Of a stretch of 64,000 bases of DNA, positions 35,432 to 45,044 are shown piece by piece. The first letter of the stretch is position 1. Each line of letters opens with the position of its first letter. The notes under the pieces were generated by a model. It did not search any database. It saw only the letters and a program-made list of their open reading frames with translations, and had not been told where the DNA came from. Source of the DNA: Thalassotalea_F euphylliae (lineage in GTDB: Bacteria; Pseudomonadota; Gammaproteobacteria; Enterobacterales; Alteromonadaceae); NCBI RefSeq assembly GCF_042682785.1, contig NZ_JBHUIB010000003.1, positions 992,001 through 1,056,000 on the forward strand, given 5' to 3'. A program made the translations under genes and the position numbers.

Positions 35432-37791
35432 AAACGATAACTCGCTTGAATGTGGTATTCGCGTCCTCGCTCAGTTAAAAAACGATGTGCGTAGCTGATC
35501 ACCGGTACATCATTCGCTTGCGAGAAAGTTTGCTCGTTGGTAAGGTTTTTCGCTAGGACAGCGACCTGCCAAGTTTCATCAGGGCTGCTTATTGCAATAC
35601 GCGCATTGAATTTTTCATAACCCTCTTGCAGTGCTATCGGGTCAAGATCCTGCTCTAGATATTGTTCATCAACAAAACGAGCACTCAAGGCACCATCAAT
35701 CCAATAGCCACCCAACACTTCATTTTGATAGTTAAGCTCAATGTTTCCAGAGTAGTCTGGCGCAAAAGCCCCTGTTTTTCCGCTTAAATCCTGCGTTGCC
35801 ATGCCAAGCAGCTCCGCTTGTCTTACCGTGGGTGATGCTGATTCGTATGACTGATATTCAAAGTCAAGCAACGCCAATTGGGCATTCAGGCTCCAATACT
35901 CATTAATTGCCCAGCGCGTTTCAAGCTCTATCCCTTTTACACGAGTGTCTGCAGCGTTAGCCACGACGAACGCATTACCGTTGAACTCAGATACTTGTAA
36001 ATCATCGTAATCGGTTAAAAACGCGGTGGCATTTAACTCCCATGTGTTCTTAATCAATTCTGATTTAAAACCCACTTCATACGCTGTCGCTTTTTCATCC
36101 TCAAACTCAAAACCAGAGCTTGGATCAATTTCACTGCCTTGAGAACTATTGAGGCCCGAGCCATCAAAACCACCACCTTTGTAACCGATGCTTGCGTTAG
36201 CAAACACCATGGTGTCTTGCCAGCCCCAATATTGTAGGCTCACGCTCGGTGATAGATGTGATTCATCGCGTTCTGCAGCCAAGTCATTCGCGTATGCGCC
36301 AGACAAGCTCGCCGTAAGCGCAGGTGCTGCGGCTTGGGCAAACTGTTTCACTGGTTCTGGGGTTATGTCGCTAAATTCAGTATACAAATATTGTCTATTG
36401 GTAACGTCCTTCTCTTCTTTTTGATATCGCAAACCGACATTTAACTGCCAATCTGGCGAAAAGCGCCAGTTACCTGCACCAAAGACAGAGTATGAAGTTT
36501 GTTCTTGTTCATAGTCAGCACCAATGCCCAACGACGTGCCGACTAAGTCAGGAATTAAAACCGAGGCGCCTAACAAAATATCATTTGGATGGCTCAAATC
36601 TGCAGTCTGAAAGTAAATACCTGCTAGGTAGTTAAAGTTGCCAGACAAATTAGAACTCAATCTCAATTCTTGGGTAATTTGCTCGAACTCTTCAATGTAG
36701 GTTTGCTTGATTAAGCTCAGTTCAGAGTAGTCAGCATCAAAAACACTATCCCAGTCGTATTCGCTGTAAGTAGTGATAGCTACTAGCTCATGATTAGCCA
36801 TTTGATAGGTAAATTGAATCATGGCATTGTTAACGTCAGTTTCACTTTTTTCATCCAAACCACCGGGGTGACCCGAACCATCGACCATGCTGGTATAATC
36901 TAGCCCAGAATCATCTTGCAACAGTAAACTGCGGTAACCCACATTTCCTGGGTTTGTTGGATCGCTCGCTATTTGTTCGTTTCGACTGTCTTCGTCAATA
37001 ATATATTGATAACGAGAGCCTTCACTTTCAAATTGACTATATTCAAACTGCGCTAACACTTCTAGCGCGTCGGTTGGCTGCCAAAGAGCACTAAGTCTAA
37101 AGCCGCTGGCCTCGGTTTCAACTTCTTCTTTATTTCGAGCGACGTTATTCAAGTAGCCGTCTGCTGATTCAGTAAACCCTGCAAACCTAATGGCGAACTC
37201 GTCGCTGACGGGAATATTGGTAATAGCAGTTAATTTCGTCTGTTGATCAGTACCGTAAGATACATCGACACTACCTTCAACTTCATCGCTGTCTAGCGCT
37301 GGTTTATGCGTACTAATACTGATGGCACCAGCCGTTGCGTTTTTGCCAAACATAACGGCTTGCGGCCCCTTTATTACCTCTAGTCGTTCAACATCGAGTA
37401 ATGGAAATTTAGCTTGATGACCCCGCCCCATGTAGATGCCATCTCGAAAAAGCGCTACAGACTGTTCAAAACCACTGTTAGTGCCAGAACCAATACCACG
37501 CATGAAAATTCGCTTGCTGCTGGATGTTTCAGTGAGATGCACATTTGGCAAGGACTCTGATAAATCGAGTAAGTCATTGGTTTGCTGTTCTTTTAAGTCG
37601 TCACCTGATACTGCGGTAATCGAGCTAGGAATTTCTTGAATAGACTGGACTCTTTTTTGTGCCGTAACCGTTATACGTTCAAGGCCACCGTTATCTGGTT
37701 CCTCTTGTGCCAGTGCTGGCGTATTAATGGCTGTTGCAGCCAATACTGCTAAACAAATTCTATTTTTACTGAAACTGTTTTCTCTGAACAT
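35428..37791 (-). CDS. TonB-dependent outer-membrane receptor 1
   Basis: 787 residues. Signal peptide to about residue 28 (AINTPALAQ). TonB box-like ITVTAQ at about 41, plug domain to about 165 (PSSITAVSGDDLKEQQ ... RGIGSGTNSGFE ... LEVIKGPQAVMFGKNATAGAISI), then a 22-strand barrel ending YRF. It brings a scarce substrate across the outer membrane using TonB energy. Sequence does not tell the substrate; the adjoining acyl-CoA synthetase and LysR gene make a hydrophobic acid or steroid plausible. Convergent with the LysR gene. Confidence 0.92.
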   Translation of the reverse strand: MFRENSFSKNRICLAVLAATAINTPALAQEEPDNGGLERITVTAQKRVQSIQEIPSSITAVSGDDLKEQQTNDLLDLSESLPNVHLTETSSSKRIFMRGIGSGTNSGFEQSVALFRDGIYMGRGHQAKFPLLDVERLEVIKGPQAVMFGKNATAGAISISTHKPALDSDEVEGSVDVSYGTDQQTKLTAITNIPVSDEFAIRFAGFTESADGYLNNVARNKEEVETEASGFRLSALWQPTDALEVLAQFEYSQFESEGSRYQYIIDEDSRNEQIASDPTNPGNVGYRSLLLQDDSGLDYTSMVDGSGHPGGLDEKSETDVNNAMIQFTYQMANHELVAITTYSEYDWDSVFDADYSELSLIKQTYIEEFEQITQELRLSSNLSGNFNYLAGIYFQTADLSHPNDILLGASVLIPDLVGTSLGIGADYEQEQTSYSVFGAGNWRFSPDWQLNVGLRYQKEEKDVTNRQYLYTEFSDITPEPVKQFAQAAAPALTASLSGAYANDLAAERDESHLSPSVSLQYWGWQDTMVFANASIGYKGGGFDGSGLNSSQGSEIDPSSGFEFEDEKATAYEVGFKSELIKNTWELNATAFLTDYDDLQVSEFNGNAFVVANAADTRVKGIELETRWAINEYWSLNAQLALLDFEYQSYESASPTVRQAELLGMATQDLSGKTGAFAPDYSGNIELNYQNEVLGGYWIDGALSARFVDEQYLEQDLDPIALQEGYEKFNARIAISSPDETWQVAVLAKNLTNEQTFSQANDVPVISYAHRFLTERGREYHIQASYRF

Positions 37792-38237
37792 AAACTCTCC
37801 CCATATCTTTTCAGCGCGTTTATATTGTTTTTATGTGGTTAACCTGCTGGTTATGTACGCTGTTTTTTTGTTCAGTTTCAGTGTGCGTTGAGAGTAAATG
37901 AATTCATAATGATGGTTAATCATCTTAAATCATAAATAGCATTTATGGTTTAAAAGCTAATGGATTAGATGTAGGAATACCCACTGTCGCCAATAGGATT
38001 GTGTTAACGCGGAATTTAGCCTCTCTTTTAGTTATCTGTTTATCTATCTTTATAGTTATCTATTTAGCTATCTGTCTAGTTAACGCGTTAGCCCGTTTGC
38101 TCAAATGCGTAAGAGGTGAAAAGTAAGCTACACGCCTTGCCCGTCATATAATTTCAGCTAGACGTCACCTTTTGGTCACCTTTTTCTGCTGCATTTTCCG
38201 CACAGTTTCTGCAAGCAAATTAATTGAGCAGAACGAC
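37792..38237. other. 446-base intergenic region with a two-copy 24-base tandem repeat
   Basis: Two imperfect 24-base copies rich in TATC lie at 38030-38053 and 38054-38077 (20 of 24 equal by eye). GTTAACGCG flanks them on both sides (38003-38011 and 38079-38087), followed by TTTAGCC or TTAGCC. GTCACCTTTT is repeated at 38163-38182. The rest should hold the two divergent promoters. No ORF recognised. Confidence 0.55.
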
Positions 38238-40445
38238 ATGAAAAACACATTGATAAAGCTTGCCTGTTTATTGGCAATCTTTGTAACTTTCAACCTAAAA
38301 GCCAATTCAGATATTGTTATTGATGGCAATATTGAAACAGCCGAGTGGCAGAACGCCCAAGTGTTTGAAAGCTTTATTCAAAGTTTCCCAAATACGGGTG
38401 AAAAGCCCAAATACCCAACAACCACCTATTTAACGACAGACGATAAAGGTATTTATGTAGCCTTTAAGAACTTTCAACCTGAACGTTCACGCAAATACAG
38501 TGGTCATGACCAATACACCAGCGCAGATTTCAACATGGTATTTGTCGACTTTAACAATGATGGCGATACGGCATATGAATTTGTCGCCACACTTGGCGGC
38601 GGCACCATGGATGGCACTTACAGCAGAGGCAATCAATCAAGCAGAGATTGGGATGGTGATTGGCAAGTGAGAGTCAGTGAACAAGGCAACTATTGGTACA
38701 GTGAATTTTTCATTCCTTGGACAACGGCCACTTACCAAGAACAGTCAGGTACTGAACGAGAAATTAGTGTCTTCTTTCACCGCTTCAATGTAATAGATAG
38801 CCAAGCTTATTCATTTCCTGATACCAACCGAGGAAGAAAAAACTTCACCTACGAGTTTTTTCCAGTAACGGTTAACAACACCCAAAAACAAAGCTTTCGA
38901 ACCAGCGCTTACCTCACCAGTACTTTTGATCTTATTGATGATGACCAAGACAACAACATTGGCGTTGATTTAACGTGGAAGCCAAGTGCAAATCAGCAAC
39001 TAATAGCGACAGTAAAGCCTGATTTTGGTCAGGTTGAATCTGACGAACTCATTGTTAACTTTACCGCGGTAGAAACGCTACGAACCGACAAGCGCCCATT
39101 CTTTACGGTTAATCAAAGCTTGTTTGATGTGCAAGGGCCAAACAGTTTAAAGCTTGTGAATACACGGCGAATTGGCGCAAATGCGGAAAGTGATTCGGAG
39201 CAACTGCACGACATCAAAGCCGCAGCAAAATATGTGTATAACGGCAGCAATATTAACTCGGGTGTATTGCTTGCAAAAGAAGACGATGTGGTTAAAAACG
39301 ATGGCAAAGATTTCGCGAGTTTTCGTTGGTATTCGTTTTTGGATCAGCTCAGCATAGGTCAACTGTTTAATTACGTATCCAACCCAATCAATAACCGTCA
39401 TTCCATGGTGATTAATCAAGATATTAGCTACCGTTTAAATGAACAGTTTAACGTTTCTTCAAATTTACTCTATTCGAATAACGACGATGATATTGGAAAA
39501 AACATTGGTAAAGGTGCTACGTTCAAAGCGAGCTATGTGCCAGTGAGACACTGGGAAAACAATATCGAATGGACGTATTTAGACAAGGATTTAAACATCA
39601 ATGATTTTGGTTATATGCAGCGGAATGATATTTCAACTTTAGCCACCAATACGAGATTTAACAACTACCAGTTCGACGCCGAAAGTGCATTGAGACGCGA
39701 ACAGTTCTATGGAGAATACAAGTACCAGCGCAATACAACCGGTGTAACCTTGCGCGATAATGTTTATTTAAGTTATTTACTACAGCTCAAAACCAAACAC
39801 TTATTTCGAGCGGGGTTTGAGTACACCAGCGAAGGCAATGATGACTTAATTACCAGACAACTCGGCGTCGCTGAACTACCTGCACAGCAAGAATATCACG
39901 TGTATTACAGCTCGCCTTCACCTGCCACCTTTTCGTTTAACACTCGTGCCGATTATTACCAAGAAGGTGAAAGTGATTGGGCGAATAAGTATGAGATGAA
40001 TACCACCACGTACTTTACCGACAGTATCCGGTTAAATGCCAATTACACGTATATCGACAGTGATGATTGGCTAATTGGCAATAGCGACGGACAGGTCAAG
40101 CGCTATCGCAGGTATTTAAATAAAGTGTACGCAAAACTAATCGCCCGTCTCAGTGACTCGTCGGATATAACCATGACCACACAATGGTTTGGATTAAAAG
40201 CAACAGGCATAGACGCTAAAAACAGTGAGTTTGCAGCTGGTGATGATTTCAACATGAGCCAATTTGCATTGCAGGCAAGATATCGCAAAAAATTTGATAA
40301 CGGCTCGCGATTTTATCTGGTGTATTCACATAACGGCTTCGACGACACACAAGAGGAAGACATCAGTTTCACTGAGTTAGCGTCAAATGCAATTGCAAAC
40401 CCGATACAAAAAAGCATTATCGCCAAAATTAATTGGGTATTTTAA
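38238..40445 (+). CDS. DUF5916-family secreted protein (CBM9-like domain plus barrel)
   Basis: 735 residues from the ATG at 38238; an in-frame start at 38172 gives no signal peptide. From 38238 the protein begins MKNTLIKLACLLAIFVTFNLKANS, a good signal peptide. The first 200 residues are CBM9-like (VIDGNIETAEWQNAQVFESFIQ, then FPNTGEKPKYPTTTYLTTDDKGIYVAF). A long stretch of amphipathic strands (YQRNTTGVTLRDNVYLSYLLQL) follows, ending INWVF, as in an outer-membrane barrel. Similar in kind to the partial gene at 1-261. Function unknown; it follows the TonB receptor divergently and may share its substrate. Confidence 0.78.
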   Translation: MKNTLIKLACLLAIFVTFNLKANSDIVIDGNIETAEWQNAQVFESFIQSFPNTGEKPKYPTTTYLTTDDKGIYVAFKNFQPERSRKYSGHDQYTSADFNMVFVDFNNDGDTAYEFVATLGGGTMDGTYSRGNQSSRDWDGDWQVRVSEQGNYWYSEFFIPWTTATYQEQSGTEREISVFFHRFNVIDSQAYSFPDTNRGRKNFTYEFFPVTVNNTQKQSFRTSAYLTSTFDLIDDDQDNNIGVDLTWKPSANQQLIATVKPDFGQVESDELIVNFTAVETLRTDKRPFFTVNQSLFDVQGPNSLKLVNTRRIGANAESDSEQLHDIKAAAKYVYNGSNINSGVLLAKEDDVVKNDGKDFASFRWYSFLDQLSIGQLFNYVSNPINNRHSMVINQDISYRLNEQFNVSSNLLYSNNDDDIGKNIGKGATFKASYVPVRHWENNIEWTYLDKDLNINDFGYMQRNDISTLATNTRFNNYQFDAESALRREQFYGEYKYQRNTTGVTLRDNVYLSYLLQLKTKHLFRAGFEYTSEGNDDLITRQLGVAELPAQQEYHVYYSSPSPATFSFNTRADYYQEGESDWANKYEMNTTTYFTDSIRLNANYTYIDSDDWLIGNSDGQVKRYRRYLNKVYAKLIARLSDSSDITMTTQWFGLKATGIDAKNSEFAAGDDFNMSQFALQARYRKKFDNGSRFYLVYSHNGFDDTQEEDISFTELASNAIANPIQKSIIAKINWVF

Positions 40446-40488
40446 TCTGACGATATTCTCGCTTCGTTTACGACAACTTGATTTCAAC

Positions 40489-42486
40489 TTACTGTAAACG
40501 AAGCTGATAGATATTGGTTTCACTGCTGCTCATTCGATGAAATACCAGCGTGCCTGATGTTGTCGTTGCCAGTGAATACGGATTAAAAGAGCCTGAAGTA
40601 ACAACCTCTTCTTCACCATCAACTAGCTTTACAAGGCTCATTGGCTTGTCCTTAGCTCGATTCACTACGTGCAGTTGTCCGTCAATGACAATCCAATGAC
40701 GATTATCTAATTGGCTTGATATCAGCGTCTTGTCCGCTAGATTTGTGTCCAGCAGATATAGCGACTCACCAGAGGTGTCTGACACAAACCATTGTCCATC
40801 GGCATACTGTGCGTTTCCAACATTGGCGAATAAGAGAGCTGAATGATTTCCCGTTAATTCAACGCTAAAAAGCGAATTAGACACCTGATCGACATAGGCT
40901 ACTTTTTCGTTTGATAGCCACTGCCAATCCACTTTGTTTTTGGCATCTATCGGTAAAACGCTCTCTTCTTTAGACTCTGGATTGATGATGTGGATACTGT
41001 CATTGCGTTTGACGAGTAGTTGGCGTTCATCAGGCGACCAAGCCAGATCATATATATAGCTCGCCCTCTCAAACTGGCTCAACTGCGTTAACAACGCGTT
41101 TTTATCTTCAAGCCACACTTGAGCCGACCCTGTGCGTTTCGACGCGAATGCTAGCTTGTAGGAAGAGTTAGATAGCGCGGGGTTATAGTCTGCAAACGGT
41201 GAATTTATTCTTTTTGTTTCTTCGTTTTGCGTGATTTGATGAATGTCGAGATCGACAACACTAATCACAAATTCTATCGAATCTTGTGATTGCACATCAC
41301 TAATACTTGTCATTGTGCCGACAGACGTAGAGGCAAGCAGTGTGCGCTTGCCTTCTAAAGATAGTTGATAAAGCTGATTCGCAGGATGCTCGCCTAAGTG
41401 ATAGAGCGCATCACTCGCTTCTGACCACCTAAAGTGCGCGATATTGTATGGTAGCTCGTGTTCTAGTACCACGCGTTTACTGTTGATCTCGTATACAACA
41501 AGTGTTGACAGGTCGCCGACATCTTTAAGCACTGCCCACAACAGGCCATTAGGCGATGGCATTTGAAAACGTACACCTCTGCTGTCATAAGGTAACGATT
41601 GTCGACTCCCCTTCGATATATTTTGTTGCCACGAACCCGCATCATCAGACCAAACAAAACTGCCTGTTTGATTTAACACGAACACCTCAACGGGTGACTC
41701 TTGTATACACGTAGCAATGACTTCTTTCTTTGGAATATGGATACTTTCTAGCCGGTATATTTGGCATTGCCCCGTTTCATCGATATCACTATAGACGATC
41801 GATGAGCCCTCTGGTTGCAGCCATTTGGGGTAAACACTTCTGGCACTTACCGAAGTCAACAATTGGGCATTGGCATCACCAATTTGTTTTGTATAAATGC
41901 CGTAGCCATCACCTTCATTACCAATAAATACCAATTTATGTTTATCTGCATGTAGATGGGCATTAAGCTCTATACCCTCTCTGAAGCTTATCGGTTGTGG
42001 CACTGAAACTGGTATTGGCTGAGTAACCGCCGTTGGCGTGCTTTCTTTCTGCATTTCTGGCAGCAATATAAATAAGAGGAACGCGACAGTTAACGCTGCC
42101 GTAGCTTTGTACCCTATGCTTATTTTTGACGATAAGCCAACGTCGACGTGCTCTTCTGGGGTCTCTGTAACCTCTTCAAGTTCCGCAATAAACTGGTAAC
42201 CCTTTTTCGGGATAGTTTTAATAATTGAGGATGATTTAGCACTATCGTTAAGCACTTTTCTCAGTCGAGTGATGGCTTTACTTATGGTGTTATCTTCTAC
42301 AATGACACCCTGCCAAATTTGCTCTGCAATTTGCTCTCGAGATACGACTGTGTCTTTGTTGTCGATAAGGAAATTTAGAATTTTTGCCTGCTGGTGTTCC
42401 AAATGGAAAAATTCTTCGTCGCGGCTTAATACGCCTTGTTTTCTGTCAAACAAGAACCCACGAAACTTTACCAAGGAAGCCTGCAC
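40489..42486 (-). CDS. CadC-type membrane regulator with TolB-like propeller
   Basis: 665 residues. Winged helix at about 10-105 (HLEHQQAKILNFLIDNKDTVVSREQIAEQIWQGVIVEDNTISKAITRLRKVL ... IPKKGYQF), a single helix at about 128-148 (TAALTVAFLLFILLP), and a periplasmic WD/PD40 region with repeated YPKWLQPEGSSIVYSD- and AWSPDERQLLVKR-type motifs, a beta-propeller. Same plan as 24715-26712 but with a propeller sensor instead of TPRs. Convergent with the DUF5916 gene, which it may control together with the receptor. Confidence 0.87.
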   Translation of the reverse strand: MQASLVKFRGFLFDRKQGVLSRDEEFFHLEHQQAKILNFLIDNKDTVVSREQIAEQIWQGVIVEDNTISKAITRLRKVLNDSAKSSSIIKTIPKKGYQFIAELEEVTETPEEHVDVGLSSKISIGYKATAALTVAFLLFILLPEMQKESTPTAVTQPIPVSVPQPISFREGIELNAHLHADKHKLVFIGNEGDGYGIYTKQIGDANAQLLTSVSARSVYPKWLQPEGSSIVYSDIDETGQCQIYRLESIHIPKKEVIATCIQESPVEVFVLNQTGSFVWSDDAGSWQQNISKGSRQSLPYDSRGVRFQMPSPNGLLWAVLKDVGDLSTLVVYEINSKRVVLEHELPYNIAHFRWSEASDALYHLGEHPANQLYQLSLEGKRTLLASTSVGTMTSISDVQSQDSIEFVISVVDLDIHQITQNEETKRINSPFADYNPALSNSSYKLAFASKRTGSAQVWLEDKNALLTQLSQFERASYIYDLAWSPDERQLLVKRNDSIHIINPESKEESVLPIDAKNKVDWQWLSNEKVAYVDQVSNSLFSVELTGNHSALLFANVGNAQYADGQWFVSDTSGESLYLLDTNLADKTLISSQLDNRHWIVIDGQLHVVNRAKDKPMSLVKLVDGEEEVVTSGSFNPYSLATTTSGTLVFHRMSSSETNIYQLRLQ

Positions 42487-42564
42487 TAAACTACGACCTA
42501 ACTATATGAATAAATTGTAAAATTAGCATAGCACATCAAGCACATTGATTGTCGATTGAAATAC

Positions 42565-43767
42565 TTAACATGCTTGCCCGCAAGCCACACCAGAACTCCA
42601 AGCAAACTGGAAGTTGTAGCCTCCTAGCCAACCGGTGACATCAATCACTTCGCCGATGAAAAATAAGCCTGGCACTTTTTTACTCTCAAACGTTTTGCTG
42701 GATAACTCATCAGTATTCACGCCTCCCAGGGTCACCTCAGCGGTGCGGTAACCTTCGGTACCATTGGGTTTAATTTGCCATTGGTGCAGGTATTGACCCA
42801 GATATGTCACTTCGTCATTGCTGATTTGGTTAATCGCTTTATCGCTAATTTCTTTGTTGCTCACCATGGATTCAACTAAGCGTTTAGGCATGATAGTCGC
42901 CAACAGGTTTTTCAACGACTTTTGCGGGCTCGTTTCACGCCATTCTTTTACTAAGCCGTCAATCGGAGAATCTGGCAATAGATCAATTGTAACGGCTTGC
43001 CCTGCTCGCCAGAACGAAGATATCTGTAATATTGCAGGCCCAGAAAGACCACGATGCGTAAACAAAATATTCTCTCTAAACTGCGTGCCGTCTTCCGCGG
43101 TTACTACAGTTGGCAAGCTGATACCTGATAAACCATCAAAGCGCTGCTTATCGTGATCATGTAACGTAAATGGCACTAACGCCGCCATTGTAGGTAAGAC
43201 GTCTAAATCAAACTGCTCAGCAATCTTGTAGCCAATTGGTGTTGCACCAAGTTTTGGCATGGTTAAACCACCTGACGCTACAACTAACGATTCACACTCG
43301 TAGCTCTCATCAGTTGTTTTGATAAGGTAACCACTCTCTTGTTTTGCGACCGATAATACTTCGCTTCGCAACGCAACTTCGACACCGGCCCATTCACACT
43401 CTGTCATTAACACGTCAACAATATCTTGCGCGCCGTTATCGCAGAATAACTGCCCAAGCGTTTTATGGTGAAATGGCATCGCGTGACGTTCAACTAACTC
43501 AATAAAATCCCGTGCTGTATATCGACTTAATGCTGACTTCACAAAATGTGGGTTTTGGCACAGATAATTTTCAGGACTGGCGTTTTCATTAGTAAAATTG
43601 CAACGACCGCCGCCACTAATCAATATTTTTCGCCCAGGCTTTTTACCCATATCAACAACAACAACAGACTTACCGCGATAGCCTGCCGTAGCCGCGCACA
43701 TTAAACCTGCAGCGCCTGCACCGATAATGACAACATCTGTCTTTTTCAAAACGTAATCTACCCACAC
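42565..43767 (-). CDS. NAD(P)/FAD-dependent oxidoreductase, YhiN/HI0933 family
   Basis: About 400 residues. The FAD Rossmann motif VVIIGAGAAGLMCA begins at about residue 12, then GRKILISGGGRCNFTNE, LVVASGGLTMPKLGATPIGY and a C-terminal GWLGGYNFQFAWSSG. These mark the YhiN family, flavoproteins with an unsettled reaction. The 5' end is uncertain: the GTG at 43767 has no ribosome site, and the TTG at 43749 starts LKKTDVVIIG, closer to the usual family length. Monocistronic. Confidence 0.88.
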   Translation of the reverse strand: MWVDYVLKKTDVVIIGAGAAGLMCAATAGYRGKSVVVVDMGKKPGRKILISGGGRCNFTNENASPENYLCQNPHFVKSALSRYTARDFIELVERHAMPFHHKTLGQLFCDNGAQDIVDVLMTECEWAGVEVALRSEVLSVAKQESGYLIKTTDESYECESLVVASGGLTMPKLGATPIGYKIAEQFDLDVLPTMAALVPFTLHDHDKQRFDGLSGISLPTVVTAEDGTQFRENILFTHRGLSGPAILQISSFWRAGQAVTIDLLPDSPIDGLVKEWRETSPQKSLKNLLATIMPKRLVESMVSNKEISDKAINQISNDEVTYLGQYLHQWQIKPNGTEGYRTAEVTLGGVNTDELSSKTFESKKVPGLFFIGEVIDVTGWLGGYNFQFAWSSGVACGQAC

Positions 43768-43955
43768 ACAAAAAGAGGCAGAATTTTACCAGTTAGTCAT
43801 CTGTATTTAAATTTATGAATATCGCTAAAAGATAAAAAGTTTATGTAGCAGGCATTTTTTAACCACTTGAGTCGGTATGTATATGAATTTACTTGAATAT
43901 CTATGCAGCCCTAAACGATAATCAGTGTACATACCCTTTAGTCATCAATATCGCG

Positions 43956-44411
43956 ATGTTAGCGTTAAAAATTCCACCTGTCGTATTAGTATTTATTTGC
44001 TGCCTGTTGATGTGGATAGTTCAAGCAGTAACACCTGAACTTCTCTTTCAACCACCACAACCTATTCTTTTATTTTTAGCGTTTTCAACACTAGGATTCG
44101 CCTTCGCGTTAGCGGGCGTGTTGTCATTTAAGCGCGCGCAAACAACCGTTAACCCAATGACACCAGATAGCTCTTCATCCCTTGTTGTTTCTGGCATTTA
44201 TAGCGTTACGCGTAACCCAATGTATATTGGTTTTCTGTGCTTTTTAATAGGATTCGCTTTCTTTTTAAGTCATTACCTTGCTTTTATTTGGTGTGCGGGC
44301 TTTATTTGGTATATGAACAAGTATCAAATTGCTCCGGAAGAGCATGCGCTTACCAAAATTTTTGGTGAAGAGTACAAGGAATACTGTCTAAAGACTCGCC
44401 GCTGGCTTTAA
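43956..44411 (+). CDS. ICMT/PEMT-like membrane methyltransferase
   Basis: 151 residues from the ATG at 43956 (MLALKIPPVVLVFICCLLMW matches the family start better than the longer frame from 43893). Four membrane helices. C-terminal SGIYSVTRNPMYIGFLCFLIG is the NxxY SAM-site motif of the isoprenylcysteine methyltransferase/PEMT-like group, and EEHALTKIFGEEYKEYC completes it. Substrate unknown in bacteria; probably a lipid or small molecule. Confidence 0.8.
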   Translation: MLALKIPPVVLVFICCLLMWIVQAVTPELLFQPPQPILLFLAFSTLGFAFALAGVLSFKRAQTTVNPMTPDSSSSLVVSGIYSVTRNPMYIGFLCFLIGFAFFLSHYLAFIWCAGFIWYMNKYQIAPEEHALTKIFGEEYKEYCLKTRRWL

Positions 44412-44483
44412 CAACATTGTTGTTTTTAATGACGCTTTTCACGTACACTGAGCCTAAACAACTGGTCCAATCAGAGGTGTATT

Positions 44484-45044
44484 ATGCGTAAGAACGGTTT
44501 TACGTTAATAGAATTGGTTGTCGTTATTGTCATTTTAGGTATTCTAGCGGCAACGGCGTTGCCAAAGTTCATCGATCTTCAGAAAGACGCAGTTCAAGCA
44601 AACATGAACGCAATGAAAGGCGCACTTAAATCAGCTGAAACGCTGGTTGCGAATCAAATCATTCTAGATCAATCTCGCTTCAATAATGCGCGAAATCAAT
44701 ACACACTCGATACAGGTGAAACTATTCGTGTACGTGGTGAATTACCTGATGGACGCTGGAATAACACGTTCGCTTTTTTAGTCGATTTTGAAGACATTGG
44801 TCAGGTAAACAATAACAACTGCAATGATCCAGATCTTAAATGGTGTGTTCGCCAGCGTGGTCAGAACTGGTTTAATTCTCGCGGTTATTCTTCACTAGGC
44901 ACAGGCCGTGGATTCGTTATTTTTCCTAATGGCTACAACGTCAACCAAGACCAATGCTATGTCTACTACATGAATCAAAACGCAAACGCCAATCCAGATC
45001 CTGTACAACCTTCTATTGTCGGCGTAGATTTTAGTGAGTGTTAA
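44484..45044 (+). CDS. Prepilin-like protein with a type IV pilin N-terminus
   Basis: 186 residues. The prepilin signal is RKNG|FTLIELVVVIVILGILAATALP, cleaved after Gly5, with Glu at position +5 of the mature chain. The rest is soluble, Asn-rich and has four Cys (NCNDPDLKWC, QCYVYY, SEC) that could form disulfides. MSHA-type or secretion pseudopilin-like. It stands alone: no pilus assembly gene is in the window. The next gene begins 11 bases before its stop. Confidence 0.85.
   Translation: MRKNGFTLIELVVVIVILGILAATALPKFIDLQKDAVQANMNAMKGALKSAETLVANQIILDQSRFNNARNQYTLDTGETIRVRGELPDGRWNNTFAFLVDFEDIGQVNNNNCNDPDLKWCVRQRGQNWFNSRGYSSLGTGRGFVIFPNGYNVNQDQCYVYYMNQNANANPDPVQPSIVGVDFSEC

Noticed and set aside
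37801..38100. TATC-rich stretch as a CRISPR array or VNTR
   Set aside because: Only two imperfect 24-base copies with no unique spacers, so not CRISPR; kept as a small repeat.
40489..42486. TolB protein of the Tol-Pal system
   Set aside because: The winged-helix N-terminus and internal membrane helix show it is a CadC-type regulator with a propeller, and no tol genes are near.
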